Below are positions 45,044 through 52,497 of a stretch of DNA of 64,000 nt, one piece after another. Position numbers and translations under genes: made by a program. The notes beneath the pieces were generated by a model that was not told where the DNA came from, did not search any database, and was given only the letters and a program-made list of their open reading frames with translations. How positions within the stretch are numbered: the first letter of the stretch is position 1; each line of letters starts with the position of its first letter. The DNA comes from SMAG-U1939 sp035763125 (lineage in GTDB: Bacteria > Chloroflexota > Ktedonobacteria > Ktedonobacterales > JADMIN01): positions 1-64,000 of the forward strand of contig DASUBU010000298.1 in assembly GCA_035763125.1 (NCBI GenBank). Reading direction: 5' to 3'.

Positions 45044-45081
45044 CCGCTGTCCACTGCCGCTGTCCACTGCCGCTGTCCACT
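45044..45081. repeat. Three tandem copies of a 13-bp unit
   Basis: Unit CCGCTGTCCACTG at 45044-45056 and 45057-45069; the third copy (45070-45081) is 12 bases. It sits about 100 bases left of the ArsR promoter. Confidence 0.7.
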
Positions 45082-45181
45082 CAGGCGTCCGTCACCTCTG
45101 TCCGCCTGTCCTATACGTATCGTACGGCGCGCTTGCACGGGCACGGCACGCCGGTCAGCAGGCCAGCCGCCGCATCATTGC

Positions 45182-45210
45182 TTGACGTATGCGCTGCACT
45201 ATATTACTAT
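45182..45210 (+). promoter_or_regulatory. Promoter of the ArsR-family gene
   Basis: -35 TTGACG (45182-45187), 17-base spacer, -10 TACTAT (45205-45210). Its -10 lies inside the inverted repeat at 45206-45223. The leader to the GTG start would be about 43 bases. Confidence 0.6.
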
Positions 45211-45223
45211 GTGGGAATATAGT
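45206..45223. promoter_or_regulatory. Candidate ArsR operator (site 1)
   Basis: ACTATGTGGGAATATAGT, with outer arms ACTA/TAGT, inside a wider perfect repeat CACTATATT (45197-45205) ... AATATAGTG (45216-45224). Twelve of 18 positions are the same as in site 2 at 45896-45913. It covers the -10 box, as expected for a repressor. Confidence 0.6.
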
Positions 45224-45259
45224 GTGTGAAACCGCGATGGCCACATCAAGGAGAAGACT

Positions 45260-45718
45260 GTGTTGGAAAGTATGCTGGCCACTTCCTGGCGGCAGCGCCG
45301 CGATGAGCATGGCTATCCCGACCCGCTGCTTGACCTGATCGCCGCGCGCTTCCGCTTGCTGGGGGAGCCGCTGCGCCTCAAGCTGCTGGCCGCGCTCTCG
45401 ATGGGTGAGCGGAACGTCGGCGAGCTGGTTACGCTCACAGGTGCCAACCAGCCCAATGTCTCCAAGCATCTCGCCGCGCTCGCGCAAGGAGGACTGGTGA
45501 GCCGGCGCAAAGCGGGAACCACGATCTACTACTCACTGACCGATCCTTCGGTGCTCGCGCTCTGCGACAGCGTCTGCGCCGGCATCCGGAACCGCTACGC
45601 CGTCGAAGCGCGCGCGCTGGGGCTGTCTGACGCGCCCATGGAAAGCTCGCCAGATGGTGCTGGCGAAGGTCCCGCAGCATTCAGTGCGGACGACCATCCC
45701 GCGCGCAGCGCGAAGTAG
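45260..45718 (+). CDS. ArsR-family transcriptional repressor (probable thiol/persulfide sensor)
   Basis: 152 residues from a GTG with AAGGAG upstream. The winged helix is ALSMGERNVGELVTLTGANQ, with recognition helix NVSKHLAALAQGGLV and wing RRKAGTTIYYSL. Two cysteines lie four apart in the C-terminal helix (Cys102 and Cys106, LCDSVCAG). The usual arsenic CxC motif in the DNA-binding helix is missing. The neighbours are rhodanese and persulfide dioxygenase genes, and BigR/SqrR-type ArsR repressors control such genes by Cys persulfidation. That function is inferred. Confidence 0.88.
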   Translation: MLESMLATSWRQRRDEHGYPDPLLDLIAARFRLLGEPLRLKLLAALSMGERNVGELVTLTGANQPNVSKHLAALAQGGLVSRRKAGTTIYYSLTDPSVLALCDSVCAGIRNRYAVEARALGLSDAPMESSPDGAGEGPAAFSADDHPARSAK

Positions 45719-45888
45719 TGCGCCTGCCTCGGCGGGATTGGGGAGTCTAACGTCATCGTCTGCTGTCACACGCGCTTGCTGGAGATGAAAGGAGGGGCTG
45801 AGGGTAACCCGTATGCACAGGAGGGCACGAGTGGCGGCGGGCCGCGGGCGCCCATCGGTGGCTGCCATGGCCCTTCTCTCCACCGTAC

Positions 45889-45918
45889 TTGCATAACTAC
45901 ATGCATATGTAGTAATAT
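45889..45918 (+). promoter_or_regulatory. Promoter of the rhodanese/persulfide dioxygenase operon
   Basis: -35 TTGCAT (45889-45894), 18-base spacer, -10 TAATAT (45913-45918). It is overlapped by operator site 2. A better-looking TATTAT lies at 45916-45921 but its spacer is 21 bases. Confidence 0.45.
45896..45913. promoter_or_regulatory. Candidate ArsR operator (site 2)
   Basis: ACTACATGCATATGTAGT: perfect 7-bp arms ACTACAT/ATGTAGT with a 4-base centre. It matches site 1 at 12 of 18 positions, including both ACTA/TAGT ends, and lies between the -35 and -10 boxes of the operon. Confidence 0.6.
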
Positions 45919-46008
45919 TATCCCGCGGTGCTGGCATTCCGACAGCCAGCGCTCGTGACCGATGGATGTGACCGACAGGCAACAACGCTACGGAACGTGG
46001 AGGTAACA

Positions 46009-46365
46009 GTGCTCGAACGGCTCTTCGGCGGAGCAGCGAAAGTCCCCTCGATCAACCCGCGTGAGGCATGGGAGCGCCTCGGCAGCGGACAGTCCGCTCC
46101 CCTCTTGATTGATGTTCGGGAATCCTGGGAATTCAGCAGCGGTCGCGCCAAGGGCGCCAAGAATATCCCGCTGAGCCAGCTTGGCAAGCGCCTGGGCGAG
46201 ATCCCGCGCAACCGCGAAGTGCTGCTCATCTGCCAGAGTGGCCACCGCAGCATGAATGCCGCTCGCTATCTGCATCAGCAGGGCATCACGCAGGTCGTCA
46301 ATGTGACCGGCGGAACGTCGGCATGGCGCATGCACGGTCTGCCGCTGGACGGCGGCAAACGCTAA
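46009..46365 (+). CDS. Single-domain rhodanese (sulfurtransferase)
   Basis: 118 residues from a GTG with GGAGG 6 bases upstream. The active-site loop is CQSGHRS with Cys75, the form typical of thiosulfate or polysulfide sulfurtransferases; LLIDVRESWEFSSG is the conserved N-terminal motif. It moves sulfane sulfur onto thiols. It is the first gene of the sulfur operon, 77 bases ahead of the persulfide dioxygenase fusion. Confidence 0.92.
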   Translation: MLERLFGGAAKVPSINPREAWERLGSGQSAPLLIDVRESWEFSSGRAKGAKNIPLSQLGKRLGEIPRNREVLLICQSGHRSMNAARYLHQQGITQVVNVTGGTSAWRMHGLPLDGGKR

Positions 46366-46442
46366 GGTCAGGGCTGATGCCGATGTCCGACCTCGATGGG
46401 AGAGCCGCCGGCATCAGCATGATATACACGAAGGAGCGCTCG

Positions 46443-47882
46443 ATGCGCGTCGAACAGTTCTTCCTCGACGGGTTGGGGCACCAGTCGTACTTCATCTCCG
46501 ATGAGGGCACCGGGATCGCCGCGGTCGTTGACCCGCGGCGCGATATCGAGATCTATCTTCAGGTCGCCGAATCAGCCGGCGTGCGGATCGCCTACGTCTT
46601 CGAGACGCACGTCCATAACGACTACATCACAGGCGCGCGCGAGATCAGGGAGCGGACTGGCGCTACCATCGTCAACGCAGCGAGCGCCGAGCTGGCGTAT
46701 GAGTATCAAGCCGTGCGCGATGGCGACCGCATCGAGGTTGGCACGCTGACCTTCGCGGTGATCGCCACACCCGGCCACACGCCGGACCATGTCAGTTACG
46801 CCGTCTACGAGGCTGGGAGCGCGACGCCGTCCGCCGTCTTCACCGGTGGGAGCATGCTGGTGGGCAGCGCCGGGCGGACCGATCTGGTCAGCCCAGGGAT
46901 GACGCTGACGCTCACGCGAGAGCAGTATCGCTCGCTGCGCCGCCTGCTGGATACGCTGCCCGACGATGTGCTCGTGTACCCGACGCATGGCGCGGGCTCC
47001 TTCTGTGGCGCGACGATGGGCGAGACGTCCGCGCGCCGCAGTACCATCGGCCAGGAGCGCCACGTCAGCCCGGCGGCAAACGTCCACGACGAAGCGGAGT
47101 TCGTGCGGCAGCAGCTCGCCGGCTATGGCGTATATCCCGCCTACTACAACTACATGGGCGAGATCAACCAGCGCGGCCCACGTATTCTGGGCGATTTGCC
47201 GCTGTTGGCGCCCCTCACGCCGCAGGTGGTGCGGCACGACCTGGACCACGGCCTGCCCCTGATTGATGGGCGCGCCCGCGGCGCCTTCGCCAAGGAGCAC
47301 GTCCCTGGCGCGCTCAATATCGAGCTGGACGCCTCATTTGGCACCTATGTCGGCTGGCTCTTGCCGTTCAACAAGCCCCTCATGCTGCTGGTGGAGGACG
47401 AGGACGGCCGCAAGGAAGCCGTCGCTCAGCTCATTCGCATCGGCTACGAGGAGCTACGCGGCTATCTGGATGGTGGCGTTGCCGCCTGGAAAGCAGCCGG
47501 CTACTCGACGGGCGCGTTCGAGGCGATTGACGTTGACGAGCTGTATCGCCGCTGGCAGCAGCACGAGCGACTTGCCGTGCTGGATGTGCGCGATGCGGCC
47601 GAGTGGGGCAGCGGCCATATCCCGGGCTCGCAGCACATTCACGTCGGCGATCTGATGCGGCACCTGCACGAGATTCCGCGGGATACGCCTGTAGCCACGA
47701 TCTGCCGCAGCGGCCATCGCGCTTCCATGGCGGCCAGCATCGTCGCCGCACTCGGGCGCGAGACAATCGCCGTCCAGCGTGGCGGAGTCCCCGACTGGGT
47801 GGCAAAGAAGCTCCCGACTGAGTACGAAGCGCCGGCAGTGCCGCAGTCAGCCGACAGCGCGCTGGATCACGTTCACCCCTAG
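46443..47882 (+). CDS. Persulfide dioxygenase-rhodanese fusion (MBL fold plus two rhodanese domains)
   Basis: 479 residues, GGAGC-type site (AAGGAG) before the ATG. The metallo-beta-lactamase domain has ETHVHNDYITGA (ligands His56, His58, Asp60) and ATPGHTPDH, the ETHE1/CstB pattern for glutathione or CoA persulfide oxidation to sulfite. The middle rhodanese-like domain (about 270-355) has no cysteine in its active loop (MLLVEDEDGRKEA), so it is catalytically dead. The last domain (about 365-460) has an intact CRSGHR. This layout is the CstB-type dioxygenase-sulfurtransferase. Confidence 0.92.
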   Translation: MRVEQFFLDGLGHQSYFISDEGTGIAAVVDPRRDIEIYLQVAESAGVRIAYVFETHVHNDYITGAREIRERTGATIVNAASAELAYEYQAVRDGDRIEVGTLTFAVIATPGHTPDHVSYAVYEAGSATPSAVFTGGSMLVGSAGRTDLVSPGMTLTLTREQYRSLRRLLDTLPDDVLVYPTHGAGSFCGATMGETSARRSTIGQERHVSPAANVHDEAEFVRQQLAGYGVYPAYYNYMGEINQRGPRILGDLPLLAPLTPQVVRHDLDHGLPLIDGRARGAFAKEHVPGALNIELDASFGTYVGWLLPFNKPLMLLVEDEDGRKEAVAQLIRIGYEELRGYLDGGVAAWKAAGYSTGAFEAIDVDELYRRWQQHERLAVLDVRDAAEWGSGHIPGSQHIHVGDLMRHLHEIPRDTPVATICRSGHRASMAASIVAALGRETIAVQRGGVPDWVAKKLPTEYEAPAVPQSADSALDHVHP

Positions 47883-48216
47883 GAGACCTCACGTCACACC
47901 GTTCATTCGTCTGGTCGCTGCCCGTGCGCTGTGCGCGCTAGCGCTCGCCATAGGCTCCCGGCCTGGCAAGGAGTAGCTCGCGATGCGCTCGCAGGTGTGG
48001 AATCGCTTCGTGCAGGCGCTGGGCATGGTGGCCAGCCAGTGCCCGCTGCTTGGCGCATGCCACCGTCTGGCCATATCGCTCGGCGCGGCCAGACGGCCTA
48101 GCAGCGACTCTACTACCAGGCAGGGGCAGGCGGCCATACCAGCCGGGCATCATCTTATTACCTCAACTCGCTCCGTGCGCCAGGGTGCCTCGGGAGCGCA
48201 AAACAAGGAGAGGCGC
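47883..48216 (+). other. Intergenic region before the thioredoxin-glutaredoxin gene
   Basis: 334 bases. No protein-like small ORF, RNA gene or clear promoter was recognised; long frames crossing it lack start signals. The ribosome site AAGGAG (48205-48210) is at its end. Confidence 0.4.
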
Positions 48217-48837
48217 GTGGCAATTACGACCCTCACTGACAGCAACTTTTCCCAGGTGGTCGAGCGATCCAAAGGCGTCGCGCTCGTGGACTTCTGGGCG
48301 CCCTGGTGCATGCCCTGTCGCCTGGTCGGGCCGACCATCGAGCGGTTAGCCAAAGAGTTTGACGGGCGCGTCACGGTAGGCAAGCTCAACGTTGACGAGC
48401 ACATGAGCGTCGCGAAGCGCTTTCACATCAGTGGCATTCCCACAGTGGGCATCTTCCGCGACGGCAAGCTCATCAACCAGATGGTCGGCGTCCGGCCAGA
48501 GGCGGCCTATCGCCAGGCGCTGGAGTCCGTCCTCAAGCCTGCTGCCGCGACCGGCGCCCGCGGCGCGAGCGCGAAGACCGGCCCGGCTCGGCACAGCGTG
48601 ACGGTCTATTCTACTCCGACCTGTCCGTGGTGCACTCGTCTCAAGGCGTACCTGCGTGAGAAGCGGATCGCCTTCAAAGATGTGGATGTGAGCCGCGACA
48701 CCGCGGCGGCCCAGGAGATGGTGCGCCGGTCGGGAGAGATGGGCGTGCCCCAGGCCTGGATTGACGGCCAGGTGGTCGTAGGCTTCGACCGCAAGCGCGT
48801 GGATGCGCTGCTCGGTCTGTCCGCGGACGTCGCCTAG
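48217..48837 (+). CDS. Thioredoxin-glutaredoxin fusion protein
   Basis: 206 residues from a GTG at 48217 with AAGGAG upstream. Domain 1 (about 1-105) is a thioredoxin: DFWAPWCMPCR with Cys31 and Cys34, and the cis-proline in SGIPTVGIF. A basic Ala/Gly/Lys linker follows. Domain 2 (about 126-203) is glutaredoxin/NrdH-like: YSTPTCPWCTRLKAYL with Cys136 and Cys139, and GVPQAWIDGQVVVGF. The two redox sites in one chain could pass electrons or reduce persulfides. It lies between persulfide dioxygenase and groES on the same strand. Confidence 0.9.
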   Translation: MAITTLTDSNFSQVVERSKGVALVDFWAPWCMPCRLVGPTIERLAKEFDGRVTVGKLNVDEHMSVAKRFHISGIPTVGIFRDGKLINQMVGVRPEAAYRQALESVLKPAAATGARGASAKTGPARHSVTVYSTPTCPWCTRLKAYLREKRIAFKDVDVSRDTAAAQEMVRRSGEMGVPQAWIDGQVVVGFDRKRVDALLGLSADVA

Positions 48838-48960
48838 CCGGCTCGCCGGCACGGAGAAGCCCAGAGGAGCCTGGGGGCGTGGGATTCGCGCGCCTGGCCT
48901 GGGCGCGAGGGCGGCGTCCACGAGTGTCTGTATCTGTCAGTGTTTTCGAGGAGCGATGCG

Positions 48961-49287
48961 ATGAAGACCATTCAACCGTTCGGAGACCGTGTCCTGGTCA
49001 GGGCCGTCGAGCCACGCCAGCAGACGGCAAGCGGCATTTACCTGCCGGATACCTCGCGTGAGGGGCCGGGCGAAGGCGAGATCGTGGCGATCGGCGAAGG
49101 CTCGGCGCTTCAGGAGAAGCTCAGCGTTGGCGACCAGATCCTCTACCAGAAGTTCGGCGGCACCGAGATCAAGCTGGAGGGCGCGACCTACATGCTGCTC
49201 GGCGAAGCCGACATCCTCGGGCGCGTCGTCGAGCTCGGTCAACTCCCGACGGCTGGGAACGCGGACAAGACGGCGGCGGTCGCCTAG
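48961..49287 (+). CDS. groES: GroES co-chaperonin (no adjacent groEL)
   Basis: 108 residues from ATG 48961, with GAGGAGCG upstream. PFGDRVLVRAVEPRQQTASG, the mobile loop and SREGPGEGEIVAIGEG, and the roof beta segment VGDQILYQKFGGTEIKLEG are clear. A roughly 13-residue C-terminal extension is not usual for GroES (about 95 residues). groEL is not beside it, so it is an extra or separated copy. A start at 48940 would add seven residues. Confidence 0.92.
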   Translation: MKTIQPFGDRVLVRAVEPRQQTASGIYLPDTSREGPGEGEIVAIGEGSALQEKLSVGDQILYQKFGGTEIKLEGATYMLLGEADILGRVVELGQLPTAGNADKTAAVA

Positions 49288-49460
49288 ACCAGCAACGCCG
49301 CGCACGTGCCGCTCGCGCAGCGGCGGCAACATGATCGCCCGGCAACTCATCCAGACCGCAGTGATCGCGGCGGATGGGCTGCCGGGCTCTCTATTACACA
49401 TAACGTCGCGGAGGGTACGCCCCCAATCGCGCGCACTCGCGGGCGACGCCAATGGGCATC

Positions 49461-49673
49461 TCACGCAGTGTGCGCGAGCTCGCCTTCCGGCGGCGCTGCC
49501 TCGCGCTCGCGCGGCGCCAGTGCTGGCGTCTGCTTAGTGGCTGGCTCGACCTCCGCAGCCGGCCACTCCGCCTCATGGCTGCGGGCGAAAGCCCAGACAA
49601 AGTAGACCATCAGCACGAACACGAACGCTTCGAACAGCACGACCACCATCGGCCAGGCGAATGCTTGCCACAT
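49461..49673 (-). CDS. Small single-pass membrane protein
   Basis: 70 residues from ATG 49673, preceded by GGGGAACG. One hydrophobic helix (about 5-30, WPMVVVLFEAFVFVLMVYFV) is followed by a charged Glu/Pro/Ala-rich cytoplasmic or external tail. Composition and start are credible, but no family is recognised. It is convergent with groES and may be a subunit of a larger membrane complex. Confidence 0.55.
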   Translation of the reverse strand: MWQAFAWPMVVVLFEAFVFVLMVYFVWAFARSHEAEWPAAEVEPATKQTPALAPREREAAPPEGELAHTA

Positions 49674-50030
49674 CGTTCCCCATCCTTTCCTTCCGGCATG
49701 TCGGGCGCTCTGCGTTGCCAAGAGCTGCCTGCCGGCCGGGACGGCTTGAGCGGGAGCGCGAATGAGACTGTGCGGCACTTCTGCGGGCTCTAGCACACTG
49801 CCGCTCTTGGCGTTCACCATCACATCGCTCGTAGCCATCAGGGGAACTATGGCTTCGGAAGGTCTGGATACGCTCACAGCCGCGCGTGGGAATGGCACAA
49901 GCCGCTCACAACCGCAACAACGAGGAGGTGGTGTGGGGCAGTAGCAGGAAGGAGCGCCAGGCCTCGCCACTACAGGATGGGGCGGAGGACAGGCTGATCG
50001 CGCCGTCGAAGTATGTGCCGGATGCAGCGC
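49674..50030. other. Intergenic region between small membrane protein and RhtA-like gene
   Basis: 357 bases with minus-strand open frame running through to 49970 but without recognisable protein content. Nothing else was supported. Confidence 0.35.
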
Positions 50031-50927
50031 TCAGCGGGGGCTGGCGCTCGCGCGAGTCGCGCCGATAGCAGCGGCTGTCACCAGCGCCAGCGCGACGAGC
50101 GCGCGCGGCTCCAGTTGCTCGTGCAGCACGAGCCAGCCGATCAGCGCCGCGATTGCCGGCTCCAGGCTCATGAGCACGCCGAACGCGCTGGGCGGCATGC
50201 GCCGCAGTGCCGCCATCTCCAGCGAGTAGGGCACGACCGAGGAGAGCAGCGCCACGCCCAGGCCGAGCGCCACCAGGTGCAGGTCGAGCAGCGTGCTCCC
50301 AGCGCCGATGACGCCGACGGGCACCAGGGCCAGCGCGCCGACCACCATAGCCAGGGAGAGACCTGTTCCACCGGGAAACACCCGCCCGACGCGGGCGCTC
50401 AGCAGAATGTACGTTGCCCAGCAAGCGCCTGCGCCGAGCGCCAGCAGCAGCCCCAGCGGATCGAGCGGAGCCGCGCCGAGCGTCTTGAGCGGGGCGAGCA
50501 GCACGATGCCGCCCAAGGCCAACGCCGCCCACAGCAGGTCGCGCGCGCGGCGCGAGCCGGCGATTGCCACGCCGAGCGGCCCTACGAACTCGACCATCAC
50601 CGTGACACCCAGCGGTATGCGGGTGAGCGCCAGGTAGAACATGAAGTTCATCAGCGCCAGGACAAGCCCGAAGCTCACCACCGCCACGTAATCCGCGCGT
50701 CGCGCGCCAGTGGGCATGCCAACGCGCGCTGTGGCGCCCACGCCACCGCCGCGGGCCGGCAGCGCGAGGCGCCACGGACGCCACAGCGCCAGCAACACCA
50801 GTGCTGCGAATCCCACCCGCAGGAAGACGACGCCGGCTGGCCCCAGCGTGCTGAACAGCTCTTTGGCCAGCGCCGAGCCCACCTGAACCGTGATCATCCC
50901 GATGAGCAGCAGGCTCGATGGCGGCAC
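50031..50927 (-). CDS. EamA-family permease (RhtA-like amino-acid exporter)
   Basis: 298 residues from a GTG at 50927, which leaves a length close to E. coli RhtA (295). Ten hydrophobic helices; N-terminal SALAKELFSTLGPAGVVFLRVG and LALTRIPLGVTVMVEFVGPLGVA are typical of the threonine/homoserine exporter branch, and the second EamA repeat begins near LGAGACWATYILLSA. It exports small amino acids or related metabolites. Upstream in-frame starts exist but give a Pro/Arg-rich leader. Confidence 0.82.
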   Translation of the reverse strand: MPPSSLLLIGMITVQVGSALAKELFSTLGPAGVVFLRVGFAALVLLALWRPWRLALPARGGGVGATARVGMPTGARRADYVAVVSFGLVLALMNFMFYLALTRIPLGVTVMVEFVGPLGVAIAGSRRARDLLWAALALGGIVLLAPLKTLGAAPLDPLGLLLALGAGACWATYILLSARVGRVFPGGTGLSLAMVVGALALVPVGVIGAGSTLLDLHLVALGLGVALLSSVVPYSLEMAALRRMPPSAFGVLMSLEPAIAALIGWLVLHEQLEPRALVALALVTAAAIGATRASASPR

Positions 50928-51264
50928 GCTTCCCGCCCGGCCAGCAACCGCCCGCAGGGGATAGAGAGCGCCCCCGTCGCCGCGCGGGCGAGCGATCCCG
51001 CCGCTCTCGTTCACCAGCATCCAGCACACCATTCCAGTCGGGATGATTGTAGGCACATAGCCTTGCACATGATACAACGCTGGCAGGGCACGAGTCTCGC
51101 GACTCATTCATCCCAGGGTTGCCAAGCCTTGTGACTCCTTCGAGCTTACCCCCGACCGCACCGTTCGCGAGTCAGCCCTACAATGGAGAACATCCACTTG
51201 CTCGACCAGCATGAGACGACGTGAGGCTCAGCATAGGGAGGTTAGGAAGGCTAGGAATGGGACT
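50928..51264. other. Divergent intergenic region (RhtA-like / ChrA)
   Basis: 337 bases. A TACAAT at 51178-51183 (+) could be a -10 for the chromate transporter genes; no firm -35 was seen. No gene content. Confidence 0.35.
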
Positions 51265-51885
51265 ATGAGCGCATCTCGCCCAGCGCCGGGCGCCTGGCGA
51301 CTGTTGGGCATCTGGGCCGGTATCGGGCTGCAATCCTTCGGCGGCGGCACCTCGACCCTCTTGCTGATTCAGCGCACGTTCATCGAGCGGCGCGGCTGGT
51401 TGACGATGGAAGAGTTCACACAGCTGTGGAGCCTGTGCTTGCTCGCGCCGGGCATGAACCTGGTCGCCGTCACAGCGCTGATTGGCAAGCGATTGGGCGG
51501 CACGCGTGGCATCGCCGTGTCGGTCGCCGGTTTGCTGCTGCCGAGCGCCACGATCACCTGTCTGTTGGCCGCCCTCTTTGTGCGCGCGGAGCACTCGGCC
51601 GTCGTCCAGGCGGCGCTGCGCGGGGTTGTGCCCGCGACAGCAGGCATCATGATACTCGTCGCGGTCAACTTCGCCCGCCCGCTGATTCGCGCGCGCGTCA
51701 CAATCGGGCGCTGGTACCCGTGGGCGAGCGCCGTGCTGGTGCCGTTGTTTGCGCTCGCGCTCATCGCATGGAATGTCTCGACGATTGCGATCGTGGTGAG
51801 CGCCGCACTCCTGGGCACGCTATTTTTCGCGCCGCGAGCGCCGCGCCCGCTGGCGGCGGACATTCAGAAGCGAGGCGAGAGCTGA
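51265..51885 (+). CDS. Chromate/sulfate transporter, N-terminal half (ChrA-type)
   Basis: 206 residues with about six hydrophobic helices. LGIWAGIGLQSFGGGTSTLLLIQR is the ChrA N-domain signature. ChrA proteins carry chromate out in exchange for another ion, and two half-length genes often make one functional pump. Its stop codon overlaps the second half's proposed start (CTGA at 51882-51885). Start at 51265 because the hydrophobic core begins soon after; no strong ribosome site. Confidence 0.85.
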   Translation: MSASRPAPGAWRLLGIWAGIGLQSFGGGTSTLLLIQRTFIERRGWLTMEEFTQLWSLCLLAPGMNLVAVTALIGKRLGGTRGIAVSVAGLLLPSATITCLLAALFVRAEHSAVVQAALRGVVPATAGIMILVAVNFARPLIRARVTIGRWYPWASAVLVPLFALALIAWNVSTIAIVVSAALLGTLFFAPRAPRPLAADIQKRGES

Positions 51886-52394
51886 TCAATCCGCTGATTT
51901 TCTTCCTGCTGTGCCTGAAGGCGACGCTGTTCTCCACCGGTGGCTTTAGCAATCTGCCTAGCATCCATCAGGATATGATCGCCCGACGGTGGGCAACCGA
52001 AGCCGATTTTGGCCGTGCGATCGTCGTCGGGCAGATGAGTCCAGGACCGAACGGGCTGTGGGTCATCAGTTTGGGCTACTTCACCGGTGGCATCCTGGGC
52101 GCGTTCCTCGCCTTGCTCGCCATCAGCGTGCCGCCGCTGCTGGTACTCGTCATCGCCCGCAGCTATGCCCGCATCGAGCGCTGGCCGCGGACTCAGGGGG
52201 CCATGCATGGCGTCTCGATTGCGGTGCTGGCGCTTCTGATCGCCGTCATCTGGACAATCCTGCGCCAACCCGGAGTTGACGCGCGGGGGCTGCTGATTGC
52301 GACCGGAGCGTTTGGGCTTGCGCTGACGCGCAAGATCAATATCCTGCTCATCCTCGTGCTAGCGGGCCTCGTCGGCTATCTCGTATATCGCTGA
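51882..52394 (+). CDS. Chromate/sulfate transporter, C-terminal half (ChrA-type), non-AUG start
   Basis: 170 residues. LCLKATLFSTGGFSNLPSIHQD and VVGQMSPGPNGLWVISLGYFTGG are ChrA C-domain signatures; further helices follow. No ATG, GTG or TTG occurs before the conserved N-terminus, and the first in-frame methionine (51976) would cut off the first helix. A CTG at 51882 overlapping the upstream stop is the best start; alternatively a frameshift joins the halves. Confidence 0.75.
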   Translation: MINPLIFFLLCLKATLFSTGGFSNLPSIHQDMIARRWATEADFGRAIVVGQMSPGPNGLWVISLGYFTGGILGAFLALLAISVPPLLVLVIARSYARIERWPRTQGAMHGVSIAVLALLIAVIWTILRQPGVDARGLLIATGAFGLALTRKINILLILVLAGLVGYLVYR

Positions 52395-52497
52395 GGCTCG
52401 CACAACGCTGAGCTCGCCAGCGCGAGCTCCAACGCTGCCATCAGGCGGCGCATGGATGATGGGCTCGCGCCGCCTGATGGTGCCGCTGAAGGCGTCG

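Larger units (their letters stand above)
44949..45259. other. Divergent intergenic region before the ArsR gene
   Basis: 311 bases. It holds three 13-bp tandem repeats (45044-45081), and the ArsR promoter and operator (45182-45223). No gene was found. Confidence 0.5.

Noticed and set aside
45260..45718. Arsenic-resistance regulator ArsR
   Set aside because: No metal-binding CxC in the DNA-binding helix and no arsenic genes; the context is persulfide oxidation.
51811..51830. Programmed -1 frameshift at the TATTTTTC tract joining the ChrA halves
   Set aside because: No proper slippery heptamer (the heptamer begins with A), and the protein after such a shift would lose its end sequence.
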